A DNA stretch of 64,000 bases from Callaeas wilsoni (lineage: Eukaryota; Chordata; Aves; Passeriformes; Callaeidae). The position numbers were made by a program, and so were the translations under genes. Each line of letters starts with the position of its first letter. Position 1 is the first letter of the stretch. Location of the stretch: assembly GCA_013398955.1 (NCBI GenBank), contig VWPU01002083.1:1-64000 (forward strand), in the 5' to 3' direction. This document shows, piece by piece, positions 37,801 through 48,410 of this stretch. Under the pieces are notes generated by a model. The model was not told the DNA's origin, searched no databases, and saw nothing but the letters and a program-made list of their open reading frames with translations.

Positions 37801-40800
37801 TGCTGTGCTGGCACAGGCTGGGGCAGTGCTGGAGGGAGGCATCGATCACAGAGGCAGCTCTGGATGTAAACACAGGCTGGGACAGCGTGAAATAGTGATG
37901 GCCATTAGGAGCTGTCAGAGCAGTGGGGACACCAGGAAGGCTCTTTGCAGCTCCCTGGGGATGCTGGGCAGCCTGGCACACGGAGGGGTTGTGTCAGAGC
38001 TGCAGCAGGGTTGAACGAGTGCCTTGTCTTACTCAAAATCTGTCTCTTTGGAAATTGCAGCTGATGCTGATTTAACCCTTTGCATTGCACGGGTGGAAAA
38101 GCAGTGTGTTACAGTGGTGAGGGATCGATCAGAGAAGCCTTTGAGCCTCTTGGTTTAGATAGAGAAGCAGACAGTGATTCCTCCTGCAGCTGTGTGCATG
38201 GGATCTGCTGCGTTGGAGCATTTCCAGAGGTGGTCATTCCTGGCTGTGTTACAAAACCTGCCTTCACAGCTTGCCTGTCTGAGCACCATCACGGCAGGGA
38301 GTCAGGGCAGGTTTGGACACCTGATCTGCCTTGCAGGGCTCACCATAGAGACAAGGAGGCAGTTATGGTGGGGTGCTTCTTGTCGGCAGCAAGGCACGTC
38401 TCTCTTGCTGTGCTGAGGATCCAGGCTGTCACTCCCCCTTTGTCTGGCCAAGGGTCCCCACCGGTGGTGCTTGGAAGGTGCCCACGTCCCCTAGCATTGA
38501 TTTTCCAAGCAGCTGTCAATACTCATGTTATGCTCTGTTTCTCGTCCTGTCCACGAAATGTATATGGAAAAGGCTAATTTTAAGTGGATTCTCTAAACGG
38601 CAAATGGCCCCATTCAAACCTCATGAACCCCTGCTCAGAATGTCCCCGCTGGTGCCATTTTGAGCAGGATCTGTGGTGGGTGAGCAGTGTGTAACCCACT
38701 CTGTGCAGGTCACTCTGTGGGTGTTTCTGCCCTTGCTGGCATTCATCATTTCTCCTTTCGATTTAAGCACTCTGGAGGCCTCCTGAGGATGTGCTGTGCC
38801 ACAAGGAAGACCTGTGAGGATGAGTGAGGAGGTCCAAGAGGAAAGCACTCTCATTAAACAGGGAATGAAGGCAGCAGGGGTTGGCACATGTTGGTAAGAG
38901 CAGCTGCTGCTCCGGATCTGCTCAATGTCCTCCTGCTGCTCTCCATCCAAAAGCTTTTCCCAGACATCTCCTAATTCTTGTCCCTTTGTCACAAAGTCCT
39001 CCTGAGTCTATTTAAGGGTTGTCTAGTGAGTGTGAGGAGTGGAATACAGAGGGAAGATGTATTGCAGAAGGAAATCTCCGGGAGTGGGGAGGCTGAAATA
39101 TGTGGGAACCCGCTACTCAGTCATTTGAGTGAAGTTCCCATTAGGGTTTGGAAACTTTCCAGGAGCCCTTGTACCTAAGCAAGCAATAACTCCTGGCAAG
39201 ACAGGAGTTTTAGGCTTTGCCAGAATTCCTGCATCAGGTGCAGTGAGAGGAGAGTGGAGCTGAGCCTGACAGAGCTTTGCCCAGGGCACAGCCACAGAGG
39301 CAGGCACAGGGTCTGTCACCATCACAGGTCTTCCCGAGCTGGGCTCTCCAGGGAAAACACCTTCAAGGACTCCAGAGGCACAATCGACCACGTTGGAGCT
39401 GGCTGCTTTGTGTATTTTTACCAAACTTAGTACATAAACATTCTATATTCACCTCCTCCCTCCAGAATTTTACTCTGGAATGACTTTTTGGTTGGAAGTA
39501 GAAAGAACTGGAGCATGTGAATTTTGGTGTTGACTTTGTCTCTCTCTGGGTAAATCCACTTGTAGTTCATTTTACTGAAGTGTAAATATGGGTGAAATTT
39601 TATCTCCTACAGCAGTAGGAGACTGCAGTGTCTGTCAGATTTATTGACAGTCACAAACACGATGCTTTCTGGAAGGCAAAAATGGTTTTGGCAAGTGGGT
39701 TTGCGTGTTTGGAATTTTGTCGCCAAAACTGGCTGAGATGGTTTGAGAGAAAACTCTTCTTTCTAAAACTGGATGGAGCAGATTGCTGACATCTGATATT
39801 TCTCAGTGCTGACTGATCTTTAAATGCTGTGCTTGATTTCAGTTGCACTTTTTTCCTCATTTCACTCTCTCTGGCTGAGTGGCAGAAAGCATTTTGCCAC
39901 ATCCCTCTCCTCGCTGTGCTTTTCCACTGCAGAAAGATGCAGACCTGCAAAGGAAGCTTGTTCCCCTCCTTTTCTGTTCAAAAAAATGTGAAAGAAGCAG
40001 GGTGAAACTTCAAAACATGGATAAAGGGTTAGAATCTTCCTTGGGAAAAAAAGATCAAAATGTTTTTAAATAAAGTTTTGAGTGGAAAATGCACAAATGG
40101 AGATTATGGCAGTGTCTGCCATGCCCAGCTGTTGAGGTGTGTCTCTCCAAGCTGTGCTTTGCACACACACACACACTCACAACAGTCCAACTCACTGGGC
40201 CTTTGCAGTGAAATGAAAATGTCCTTCTAGAGACTTCCAGCATCTCTCGTTTGCTTCTGCAGCCCAGTGCTGTTTTGGCTGAAGGGTTGGTGTGGCACAG
40301 CCAAGGCGGGAAGCATTGAGAAAGCTCCTGCGGTCAGCAGGCTGCTGTTAAAATCTTGCTGCTTACGTGATGCTGAATGGATGATATGGAGCTCCTCGTG
40401 GAGCAACACGGGGCAAACACGTCATGAAAAATGGCAAGTGAATCAAAATTAATGATTATGAGGAGCAGCTTTTCTAAGGCAGCATCTTGCCTGTGCAGCT
40501 AGGATGGTTTGATGGTTTGGAAGCTCTTTTAACATCTTCAAAGGTTAAATCCCTCCATCACTGTAGTGTAAACTTGCATTAGTTATTTACAGCTGCATGC
40601 ATGAAAGGGCTCTGGGGTGAGTCAAGGAGCTGTGAGGGCTGACTTTTGGATGTCTGGCTCCTGCAGTGGACACCACAGCCTTGTGTGGGTGTCTAATCTT
40701 CCATGCAGAGCAGAGGGACTGCTGATGCCAAAGGATAAGGTGCGTGGCACCCAGTTTGCTAACTGAGATCCCTGAGATAGCCAGGGAAAAGTGAGTTTGA

Positions 40801-41589
40801 GGTGGTAGCGCCAGTGGGAGCTCAGCTCTTTGAGGTACTGTGAAACCTCTTGTGGAACTGAGTTTCTAAAAGCCTCCCTTGAAGTGATGCAGAGAGAGGT
40901 AAACCAGTTCCAAAAGTGGAAGCCCAGAACTCAGACACCAGGGAGATGCTGATGGCCAGCAGTGATTTGGCTGTGCATGAGTTACATCCCCTTCTGAGGC
41001 AGAGGGACAGACTCACACCATTTCGCTGGCCTTTGCTAGTACGTGTGCAAAGAAATATAAGGAGGGTGAGTTCCTGCACCAGAGTGCTGCGAAACAGTTA
41101 AAATTCCAGCTATAGGAGGAGATAAGTGATAAATTCCTGTCCTGCATGATGGTTCGGAAGATGCATTCACTGAAACGGTGGGACTTCCAAGCCCTCTTCA
41201 GTTGTGAGTGGTAGCACTCACCAGCTACAGGAGAGGGGTCAGGGTGCAAAGAGGGGCCCTGGGCACCCCCTGAGTACAGATCAGCTCCCCCTTGCAAAGG
41301 GGAACCAGCATCGCAGCACCCTGGGGAAGGACTGTGGCTGCAGCTGTGCCAAAGCAGCTTCACAGAGAGCCCCAAATCCTTCTACAAGTGCTGTGGTGCG
41401 TTTGGTGTGAGGGGGATGCTGGGCAGAACCCCTGGCTGGGGGCCTGGGACATGGCAGGAGCCGGGACTGGAGCCCGGCCCCATGAGCTGGGCAGAGCTGG
41501 GGCAGGGGCCAGGGGTGCCTGGCACAGGCTCTGGGGTTAATGGTGAAGCCTGGGGAGCCTGGGATGCTGACAGCAGGGCCAGCCGGGCC
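34861..41589. other. Gene desert, part 1
   Basis: No supportable gene. Open frames are short or overlapping and lack known domains, and GC content varies (37-38 kb is GC-richer, with many CTG/CAGG words). A CA dinucleotide run lies at 40162-40176. I see no recognisable transposon. Confidence 0.5.
40162..40176. repeat. (CA)n microsatellite
   Basis: Short uninterrupted CA run. Confidence 0.85.
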
Positions 41590-41594
41590 CGGAG

Positions 41595-42010
41595 GCACTC
41601 AAGTAACAAATTGAACGGTGAATATCTTAAGATGACTTTGGTTTATTGTCCAGATCAGGTCAGCGGAAAAAATATTGGGAGACTGAACAAAGAGACAGGC
41701 TGCTTTAGCAGATAAATGGACTGATCATTTCGTATTGAGGAACAATCTCTAAAACATAGTTTACTGCGCAGCTGAGGGCTGAAGCATTTGCTGATGCCAA
41801 GAGCTCCTTCTTTGACCCTCGGCACGCGTGGAATTAAATGGCGCGGTGTTTTTTGATGGTTAAACTCCCCGAAGAAGACACTCCATTTGTTACCAGGGCT
41901 CTGATGAAGTAAAGTGTGGTTTATATGTACAAGGCCGGCCTTCAACTCATCTCAGAATGAATGGAGAGGTAAAATTGAATTTTACACTCCTGCTGCTATG
42001 ATTAATGCGC
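41595..42010. promoter_or_regulatory. Candidate conserved non-coding element
   Basis: A block with AT-rich words next to CpG words (GGAATTAAATGGCGCGG, GATGGTTAAACTCC, AGCAGATAAATGG, GGTAAAATTGAATTTTACAC) and no repeat signature. Such texture is common in developmental enhancers. This is inference from composition and position in a probable MAFB-side regulatory desert. No alignment was possible. Confidence 0.28.
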
Positions 42011-42662
42011 GGGCCCGGCAGCGGCTGCCGGCCGCAGGAGGGCAATGCAGGCTCGCTCTGTGCAGGAGCCTCCTGCCTCCACTCATGCACAGGGATGCGA
42101 CCACGAGGGGTCTGCATCCATGGATATCTGCTGCAGGAATGCGCCTCTTCGCGCAATAAATCCGCCCGTGCCTGTCCCAGCGCAGCGCTCCGACGTGAGG
42201 CTGCACCTGGCGAAGGAATAAACTTGTTAGATGAGTACAAGAGCACGTGGGCATTAAATCAGGGTCTAATGGCAGGGGCTGAGAGGGCTGTGCAGGGCTG
42301 TGCTGCTCGCTGAGGAGGGGGCAGGGGGTAAAGCTGCTCAGGAAGGGGCTCAGAGTTGGACAGGAACCTGCGGGTGGCCCTTCAGCCACGCGGCTCCATC
42401 CTCTGGGATGGCTTGGAGAGAGGCACAGGAATACCCCGGGGGTCTGAGAGCTTCTCATGGGCAGGGCAGGGACAAACCGCCCCACAGTCCTGGGTGTGTG
42501 TGTTGTCCCCATCCACCACAGCAGAAAAGGAGGGGGTGAGACCTGTCCTTAACTTCCTTTAGGACTGGGTGGCTTCTGTAGAAGGGAGCTGGGAGGCCAG
42601 GATCTGTGGAGCATCCTTGCACTGATGGCAGCTGATGGCAGCAGCAGGTGCCATTGCAGCCG
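42011..42662. other. GC-rich unique intergenic sequence
   Basis: CpG-bearing stretch around 42010-42060, then G-rich sequence. Open frames on both strands lack codon structure or known domains. No promoter-like arrangement is evident. Confidence 0.4.
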
Positions 42663-42953
42663 TGTTCCGCTCCCCGGGACTCTGTTGTCCTGCGGGCAGG
42701 GTGTGCTGCGCGCCTGCGATTCCCTTCTGTCAGGAAAATTAATCCACCAGCACCAGAGGTTTATGCCCAAAAAGGAGACAGAGGAGTCCCGTTACTTTAT
42801 TCCAATAAAGGGAGAGGCCATGGGGCGTTCCTCTGGGGTCTCTCAAATTTTTGGAGGACGCAGCCTCCTTTTTATTCTAATTCCCCGACCGCATTTTCCC
42901 TCTCTCTTTCCCCATTGGCTGAGGTACTTGGGCGGTACAGACTTCCCGGAACA
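42663..42953 (-). mobile_element. Endogenous retrovirus LTR (minus strand)
   Basis: A 291-bp LTR with terminal inverted repeats TGTTCCG/CGGAACA. On the minus strand the order is TG end (42953), CAAT box (ATTGG on plus, 42914-42918), TATA-like AATAAAAAGG (about 42867-42876), polyadenylation signal (CTTTATT on plus, 42795-42801) and CA end (42663). No matching target duplication flanks it, which fits a 3' LTR still attached to internal sequence on its right. Confidence 0.72.
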
Positions 42954-43488
42954 CCTAATTCCTAAGATTCCCTTCTAATGTATACCCCCCCTTGCCTTTT
43001 TAAAATTCCTATGGAATTTATGGTTCTCCTCATTGTTTCTTTCATCTTTTGATATTCAATTTCATTTATTAGCAGACCTACAGTTTATTGATAAAGACAG
43101 ATCTCTCTTTCCATTCATCAATCAGTGGAATCCTTCCCATTGTTTCTTTTATCTCTTAGTGCTAGTTTTTATCTACCAGCAGGCCCACAGCTTATTTGTA
43201 AAGACAAGTCCCTCATTCCTTTCACTTTCCCACTAGTTCCAGTGGGGAAACCAGCTTCTGTGAAAGCCTTCCCTGATAAAAATTGTTCCCTGGCTCTCCT
43301 GCACGTTCTGGCCAGCCCTGCTGCTTCATCTGCGGCGTGGCGATCACCTCCTTCACCTCGGCCCCCAGCTTCCTTAGTGGTGGTTCAGCTGGGTGGGCCA
43401 CAAATAAATTCTCCCTTCTGGTTCATCCCTGGACGTGGGGGTGATCCAACCCCACTCACTGCTCAGCGCCCCACATTTCACTGGCAGC
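42954..43488 (-). mobile_element. Internally deleted endogenous retrovirus body
   Basis: The sequence between the LTR and about 43488 resembles retroviral non-coding leader at its right end: the minus strand reads AATGTGGGGCGCTGAGCAG, like the region after a primer-binding site. It contains a 107-bp imperfect direct repeat and no gag, pol or env frame. The 5' LTR is not visible. It is probably a non-autonomous or heavily deleted copy, and the boundaries are approximate. Confidence 0.5.
43031..43244. repeat. 107-bp imperfect direct repeat within the ERV body
   Basis: Two copies, both opening CATTGTTTCTTT, with matching later parts (AGCAGACCTACAGTTTAT versus AGCAGGCCCACAGCTTAT, then TAAAGACA). 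They are clearly diverged, so the duplication is old or belonged to the parent element. Confidence 0.7.
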
Positions 43489-46400
43489 ACTTGAACCCGT
43501 GGTAGGATACTCAGCTGTTAAAGAGTGGCATGTTCATTGAAAAGAAACATCTCAAAAGGTGTAAATCTGGAAAATGTTGGCCTAAGTACTGCAGAGGACT
43601 GTTCCTATGTTAATTCAGGTAGTGGGATGGTTTCCCTAAGATTTACTGCCTAAAAATGGAGCAATTCAGGCCAATGACATACAATAAAAGTAGAACAAGA
43701 TAAGCAATTGTCCTTCACTATCTCTCCAGCCCTACTTTGAAAGGCTAAAGATCAGAGCTGGTGACAGGGAAATGACATGGAAACCTGTTAGATCTGCTCT
43801 GCTGAGACCAATGGGCTCCCACCTGTGTGACTGAAAATAGAACTATGTAAATCACTGCTTCTTTTTCTTTTTTCCTTCATAAACTGAACTTTTACATGTC
43901 AAGTATCAGGCGAAACATCTTTTACTTTTTATTTTTCTGTTGGAAGGCAAAATCAGAAATACTGGTTCGGATTTTATGTATTTTCGTTTTGTGGGTGTTT
44001 TTTTGCGGTTTTGTTTTGGTTTTGTTTGTTTGTTGTGTTTTTGTTTATATTTCTAGACGAATTACTTTGGTTTGCTTTTATTTATTTCTAAATTGAGGTA
44101 TGTTTCTAAGGTTCTCTGACTAGAAGTTATTCTCTCTCTCTCATCTCAAGATGGGAACGGTGCTCTGCCCTTACCAAGCGTGAAGTGTGCAGGGCAGGAA
44201 GCGCGGTGTTCTGGAGATGAGCCTGTTTGCAGGAGTGGTTCTTCCTGCACCTCGGTGAATTTGTCAGATGGAAGGAGTTGATTCTTTACAGGCAGAACCC
44301 TGCTAGTTTTGAAAACAGCTCCGTGCTTCCAGAGACGTGGCTGGAGAGGCTTCTCCGTCCCGTGCCCAGGCGCGGTGGGATTAAACACCCCATGCCCCAA
44401 GGAGGGCTCTGCTTTCCAGTGTCCCCCAAAGACACCTTTGGTCTTTAATTGATATCATTTAGAAGGTATTAAGCAGTGCTGTTTGTTTCACCTCGATGTG
44501 CAAAAATAATTTTGTTTTGCTTTCTGAGCTACGGAGCTGAGAGGAAGAGCCCCCAAGGAGGTGAGGGAGACAAACTTTCCGTGGTAAATCTGAGCCCTCC
44601 AGCACAGGCTGGGTGCTGCGGCTGGGGGCTTTCAAACATCTGCTTCAACTCTCTGAGCCCAGCCACGGGCACCCGCTGACAAACAATGAATGGCTGAAGG
44701 ATAACAATGAGTCAGGGGAAAAAAGGAAATTGTTTTTTTGAGAATCTGCTGTTGGGCAGAGGGGGGAGGCAAAAGACCCTGTAAGAATGAAAAGCCCGGG
44801 AAAAAGGGGATAAGTTAACATTAAATGGGCATGTGGTGACAGGGAGGGAAATGGTGGGACAGCTGGAAATGCAGCAGGAGCCTGGAGAAAATCGATACGA
44901 GATAAGCGTTCCAGGGGTAGTGCTGTTCATCAGGTGACAAAGTTAAAGGCAGCTAGACACTAAAAGTGAGAAAATATCACTGACCCCCTGCAGTATTGAT
45001 CAAACAGCTGAGACACTCAAGGCCAAAGTCACTAATAAAGTGAGACATATCAGCAAGAAGCCCATGAGAGCAGATGAGTTGGCTTCCGAAGGTCTTAAAA
45101 ATAAAAATAAAACATATCTGCAAAAGTTCTTGTTAACCATCTTCTTTGTCTTGTTAAGTGCAAAGGAGACAAAGCAGCTTTGTTGGGAGGCACAGAGCAG
45201 AGGCATGAGGTTTGCTGTGTTATTTGAAAACTGGGTGGATTTTGTGTGGAGAGAAAAGAGGAGCCCGTGATGCTGGGGGGGGAACAGCAGCTCTGCCAGG
45301 ACACCTGCAGGAGCCACCTGAGCTTTGGGTCATGGCCCAAGGTTTAAATGGGTCAGTCTGGTCACCTGAGCACCTGTGGTGACACCTGTGCACATCTGCA
45401 CATCTGCCCAAAGCACAAGCCTTGAATCAGTTCACACAGGGTGAAAATCAGGTGATTGGTGCTCCTTGGTTCCCTCTAACTGCACCTGGCTGAGGGAGGC
45501 CTCTCCCAGGACACAGGCATCTCAAAAGGACCAACAGTTAAATTAGCAGGAGTTTATTCCCTGCCTCCTCCCCCTTGAAACACCTGAAGCTGTGCCTGGA
45601 GGATTTGATGATCTCATTTCACGTTTGAAATAGGCTCAGGTGAGCTTGTTGTGGGCACAGCCTGCAGCTATCCTTGACCACCTCCTGAACCAAAGCTTGC
45701 CCCAGAGCTGGGTAAGGGGGTGTTTGTGCACTGCTGTGTGTTGGGAGCTGTCCAAATGTTCCATCTCCCAGATGCTTCAGAAAGACTTTTTAAGGTGAGA
45801 GGACAGTGTGAAAAGAGAGAAGTAAATAGTTGTAAAGACAGTAAATGTGTTTTAAAGTGCTGCCTGGATAAGGTACCAGTAGAGGTGAATGAGGCTGTGT
45901 GCTTGGCTACAGCGGGGAATGGAATAACTTTACTTTTGGGTCTTGATGATGCATGTTAAATAAGAAAACCCCTCTCCTCTATTCTTAGGATTAAAGGGAG
46001 CAGGAGAGTCTTTTCACCTCCCCAGTTTTTAATGGGTGAAGTTCCTGAGGGATTGTTCTCTGCTGGGAAATATCTGATTTAAAGGTTTCACACAGGTGCA
46101 GCTAGTCTCTCGAAGGTATGTGGATTTTGAGTGAATAATTCTTAGGTATGTGCATCTGTACAATAAAAAACCAGTAAAATAGATCAGCTCCTTTTGCTTA
46201 CTGTTTTTATCTTCTAACAAAATGTTGTTTCACACACTTTAGAAATAGGTGAGTTAGGAACTGAATGTTCTGCCTGACCTCTTCATTGCTGAAATGCCCT
46301 TTTATTCCAGTTCTTGTTGTGTCTGGGAAGGGGAGTGTCCCAGAACTAGTCAGAAGCAACAGAGAGGGTCTTTTTGGGTTATTTTGCTGAGCTATTTTAG

Positions 46401-47910
46401 TTATCCTAGCGTTTGCACCATTATCTATTCACATGAACTGTTATCTTCATGCACTTTTACCTGCCTTTATTGTGGTCAAATACTGGGAAAACAGAGCTAC
46501 TTGAGAAAGAAAAGGAAAAACCCCACCCTTCTGTTAGTTTTTTTTTTTTTGAAAGATAACTTCCCCTGTCTCCTGTCTTTCCTCTGGCTTTTGCCCCTTT
46601 CCCTCGTGGAGCAAAGCAGGAAACGAAGATGAAATAAATACTGACTTGCCAGCTGAAGGGAGACATGAGATCCCCGTTGTGGTGATGATGTAGTGTCCTA
46701 AAAGCATGTGTGCTGTGAATAACTTCAGCACAGGAACTGGCAGGTGCCCCCAAAGGAGGCATTTTTGGGGAAGAGAAGAGTCCACAAAGGAAGCTGACAG
46801 AGGAGAAGGGATTTATGTGGCTCAGCTGTAGAGAAGAGAGGTTAAAGCAATTGCTGGATTCATCAGGTTTCTGTAATAGTAGAAACAACTGCACCTTCAA
46901 TTCCTATCTGAAGACCCTAAACCCAGAAGACCGGTTTGGTTTTGTTTTTAAATGGGTAGGGTTACCATTGGAAATGTTTGCAAAATTTAACTGGGACATT
47001 GACCATTTTATGTACAGCAAGGTCAGATCAGCGAGCAGAGAGAGATTAATTTAATTAAATCAATATATGATTGCTAAGCCTCATAATAAAACCTTAAATA
47101 AGAACTTTGGGGAGAAAAAAATTATTATCTTTGCAGAGTATGAAACGGAGCAACTGTTTCTTCACGAAATACTTTTGCAAAGGTTTAGAAAATGATTGAC
47201 TTCTTCCTCTCCCCATTTCCCCATCCCTTCACGTGATAGGAAACCTGGTAACCTGTACTCCAGTGTTTTGGGATTTTTCTTTTGCTGTTGGGTCTTCTAG
47301 CCCTGAAGGTTTGAACATAGAGTGGGAAAAAGAGGAAAACCCCTCTGCAGCCCCTTATACCTCTGTCCCTTCAGAAAGGTACAACTGTGCTTCTTTTGGT
47401 GTATTCACAAGTTTTCTTTCAACCAGATTTCGTTACCCCAGTTCAGAGCAATGATCAAGATTTTTAAAAGCTCAGTGATCTTGGGCATGTGACTGGGGGC
47501 TGCACAGGTATTTCTTGCACATCCTGTTGAGTTTTATACTCTACTGAGCCTGTTAAATTTCATAATTTTATTTCCTAAGAAATCAGGTCAGATGCTTGGG
47601 CAGACAGGGAAAATTATGAAGGAGATGACCCTGGGGCAGCTCAGGTGCAGGAAGGTGCTGCTGACCTCCAAAGAGCATCACTCCCCTGCAATAGCCTTTT
47701 TTGCTTAAAATATCTGAAGTTGAGTTATTAACTTTGCTAGCAGGATCCCAAAGGGGTTTTGTTACATCCACTCTTAAAGAACCTGTCCTTTCCTTTCAAG
47801 CACTCACTTTTTCATGCAGCTTGGACATCCCTCTTAGTTTGTCTGCAGGTGTTGAGAAGTGCAGGTGAGAGCGTGGCTGTCACGCACCCCATTCTGCACC
47901 CGGGGTCCAT
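43489..47910. other. Gene desert, part 2
   Basis: No supportable gene or transposon. T/G-rich low-complexity sequence lies at 43990-44055. The stretch 44860-45100 (with AATCGATACGAGATAAGC) has enhancer-like AT-rich words, but I do not call it. Confidence 0.45.
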
Positions 47911-48410
47911 CCCATAACTGCTTTCTCCGTGCCTGTACCCCCTCCCCAAGCTGAGCCCCCTCCCAACATGCTGCTCCCCCAGAGCCTTTCCCTCCCATCA
48001 CTGCTTTCTCCATCCCTGTACCCCCTCCCCAAGCTGAGCCCCCTCCCAACATGCTGCTCCCCCAGAGCCTTTCCCTCCCATCACTGCTTTCTCCATCCCT
48101 GTACCCCCTCCCCAAGCTGAGCCCCCTCCCAACATGCTGCTCCCCCAGAGCCTTTCCCTCCCATCACTGCTTTCTCCATCCCTGTACCCCCTCCCCAAGC
48201 TGAGCCCCCTCCCAACATGCTGCTCCCCCAGAGCCTTTCCCTCCCATCACTGCTTTCTCCATCCCTGTACCCCCTCCCCAAGCTGAGCCCCCTCCCAACA
48301 TGCTGCTCCCCCAGAGCCTTTCCCTCCCATCACTGCTTTCTCCATCCCTGTACCCCCTCCCCAAGCTGAGCCACCTCCCAACGTGCTGCTCCCCTGGAGC
48401 CTTTCCCAGA
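47911..48410. repeat. 83-bp minisatellite, about six units
   Basis: Units restart at 47920, 48003, 48086, 48169, 48252 and 48335 (anchor GCTTTCTCC). The middle copies look identical, while the first and last differ (for example CCGTGCC and GCCACCTCCCAACGTGC). The plus strand is C-rich. Open frames on the minus strand with repeated Gly-rich peptides are a by-product of the array. Confidence 0.95.

Noticed and set aside
36994..38577. Cluster of overlapping 100-165 codon frames on both strands at 37-38.6 kb
   Set aside because: A GC-rich patch has few stops. No shared domain, codon pattern or intron structure supports a gene.
47911..48410. CRISPR-like array
   Set aside because: Whole 83-bp units repeat with no distinct spacers, and the host is a vertebrate.
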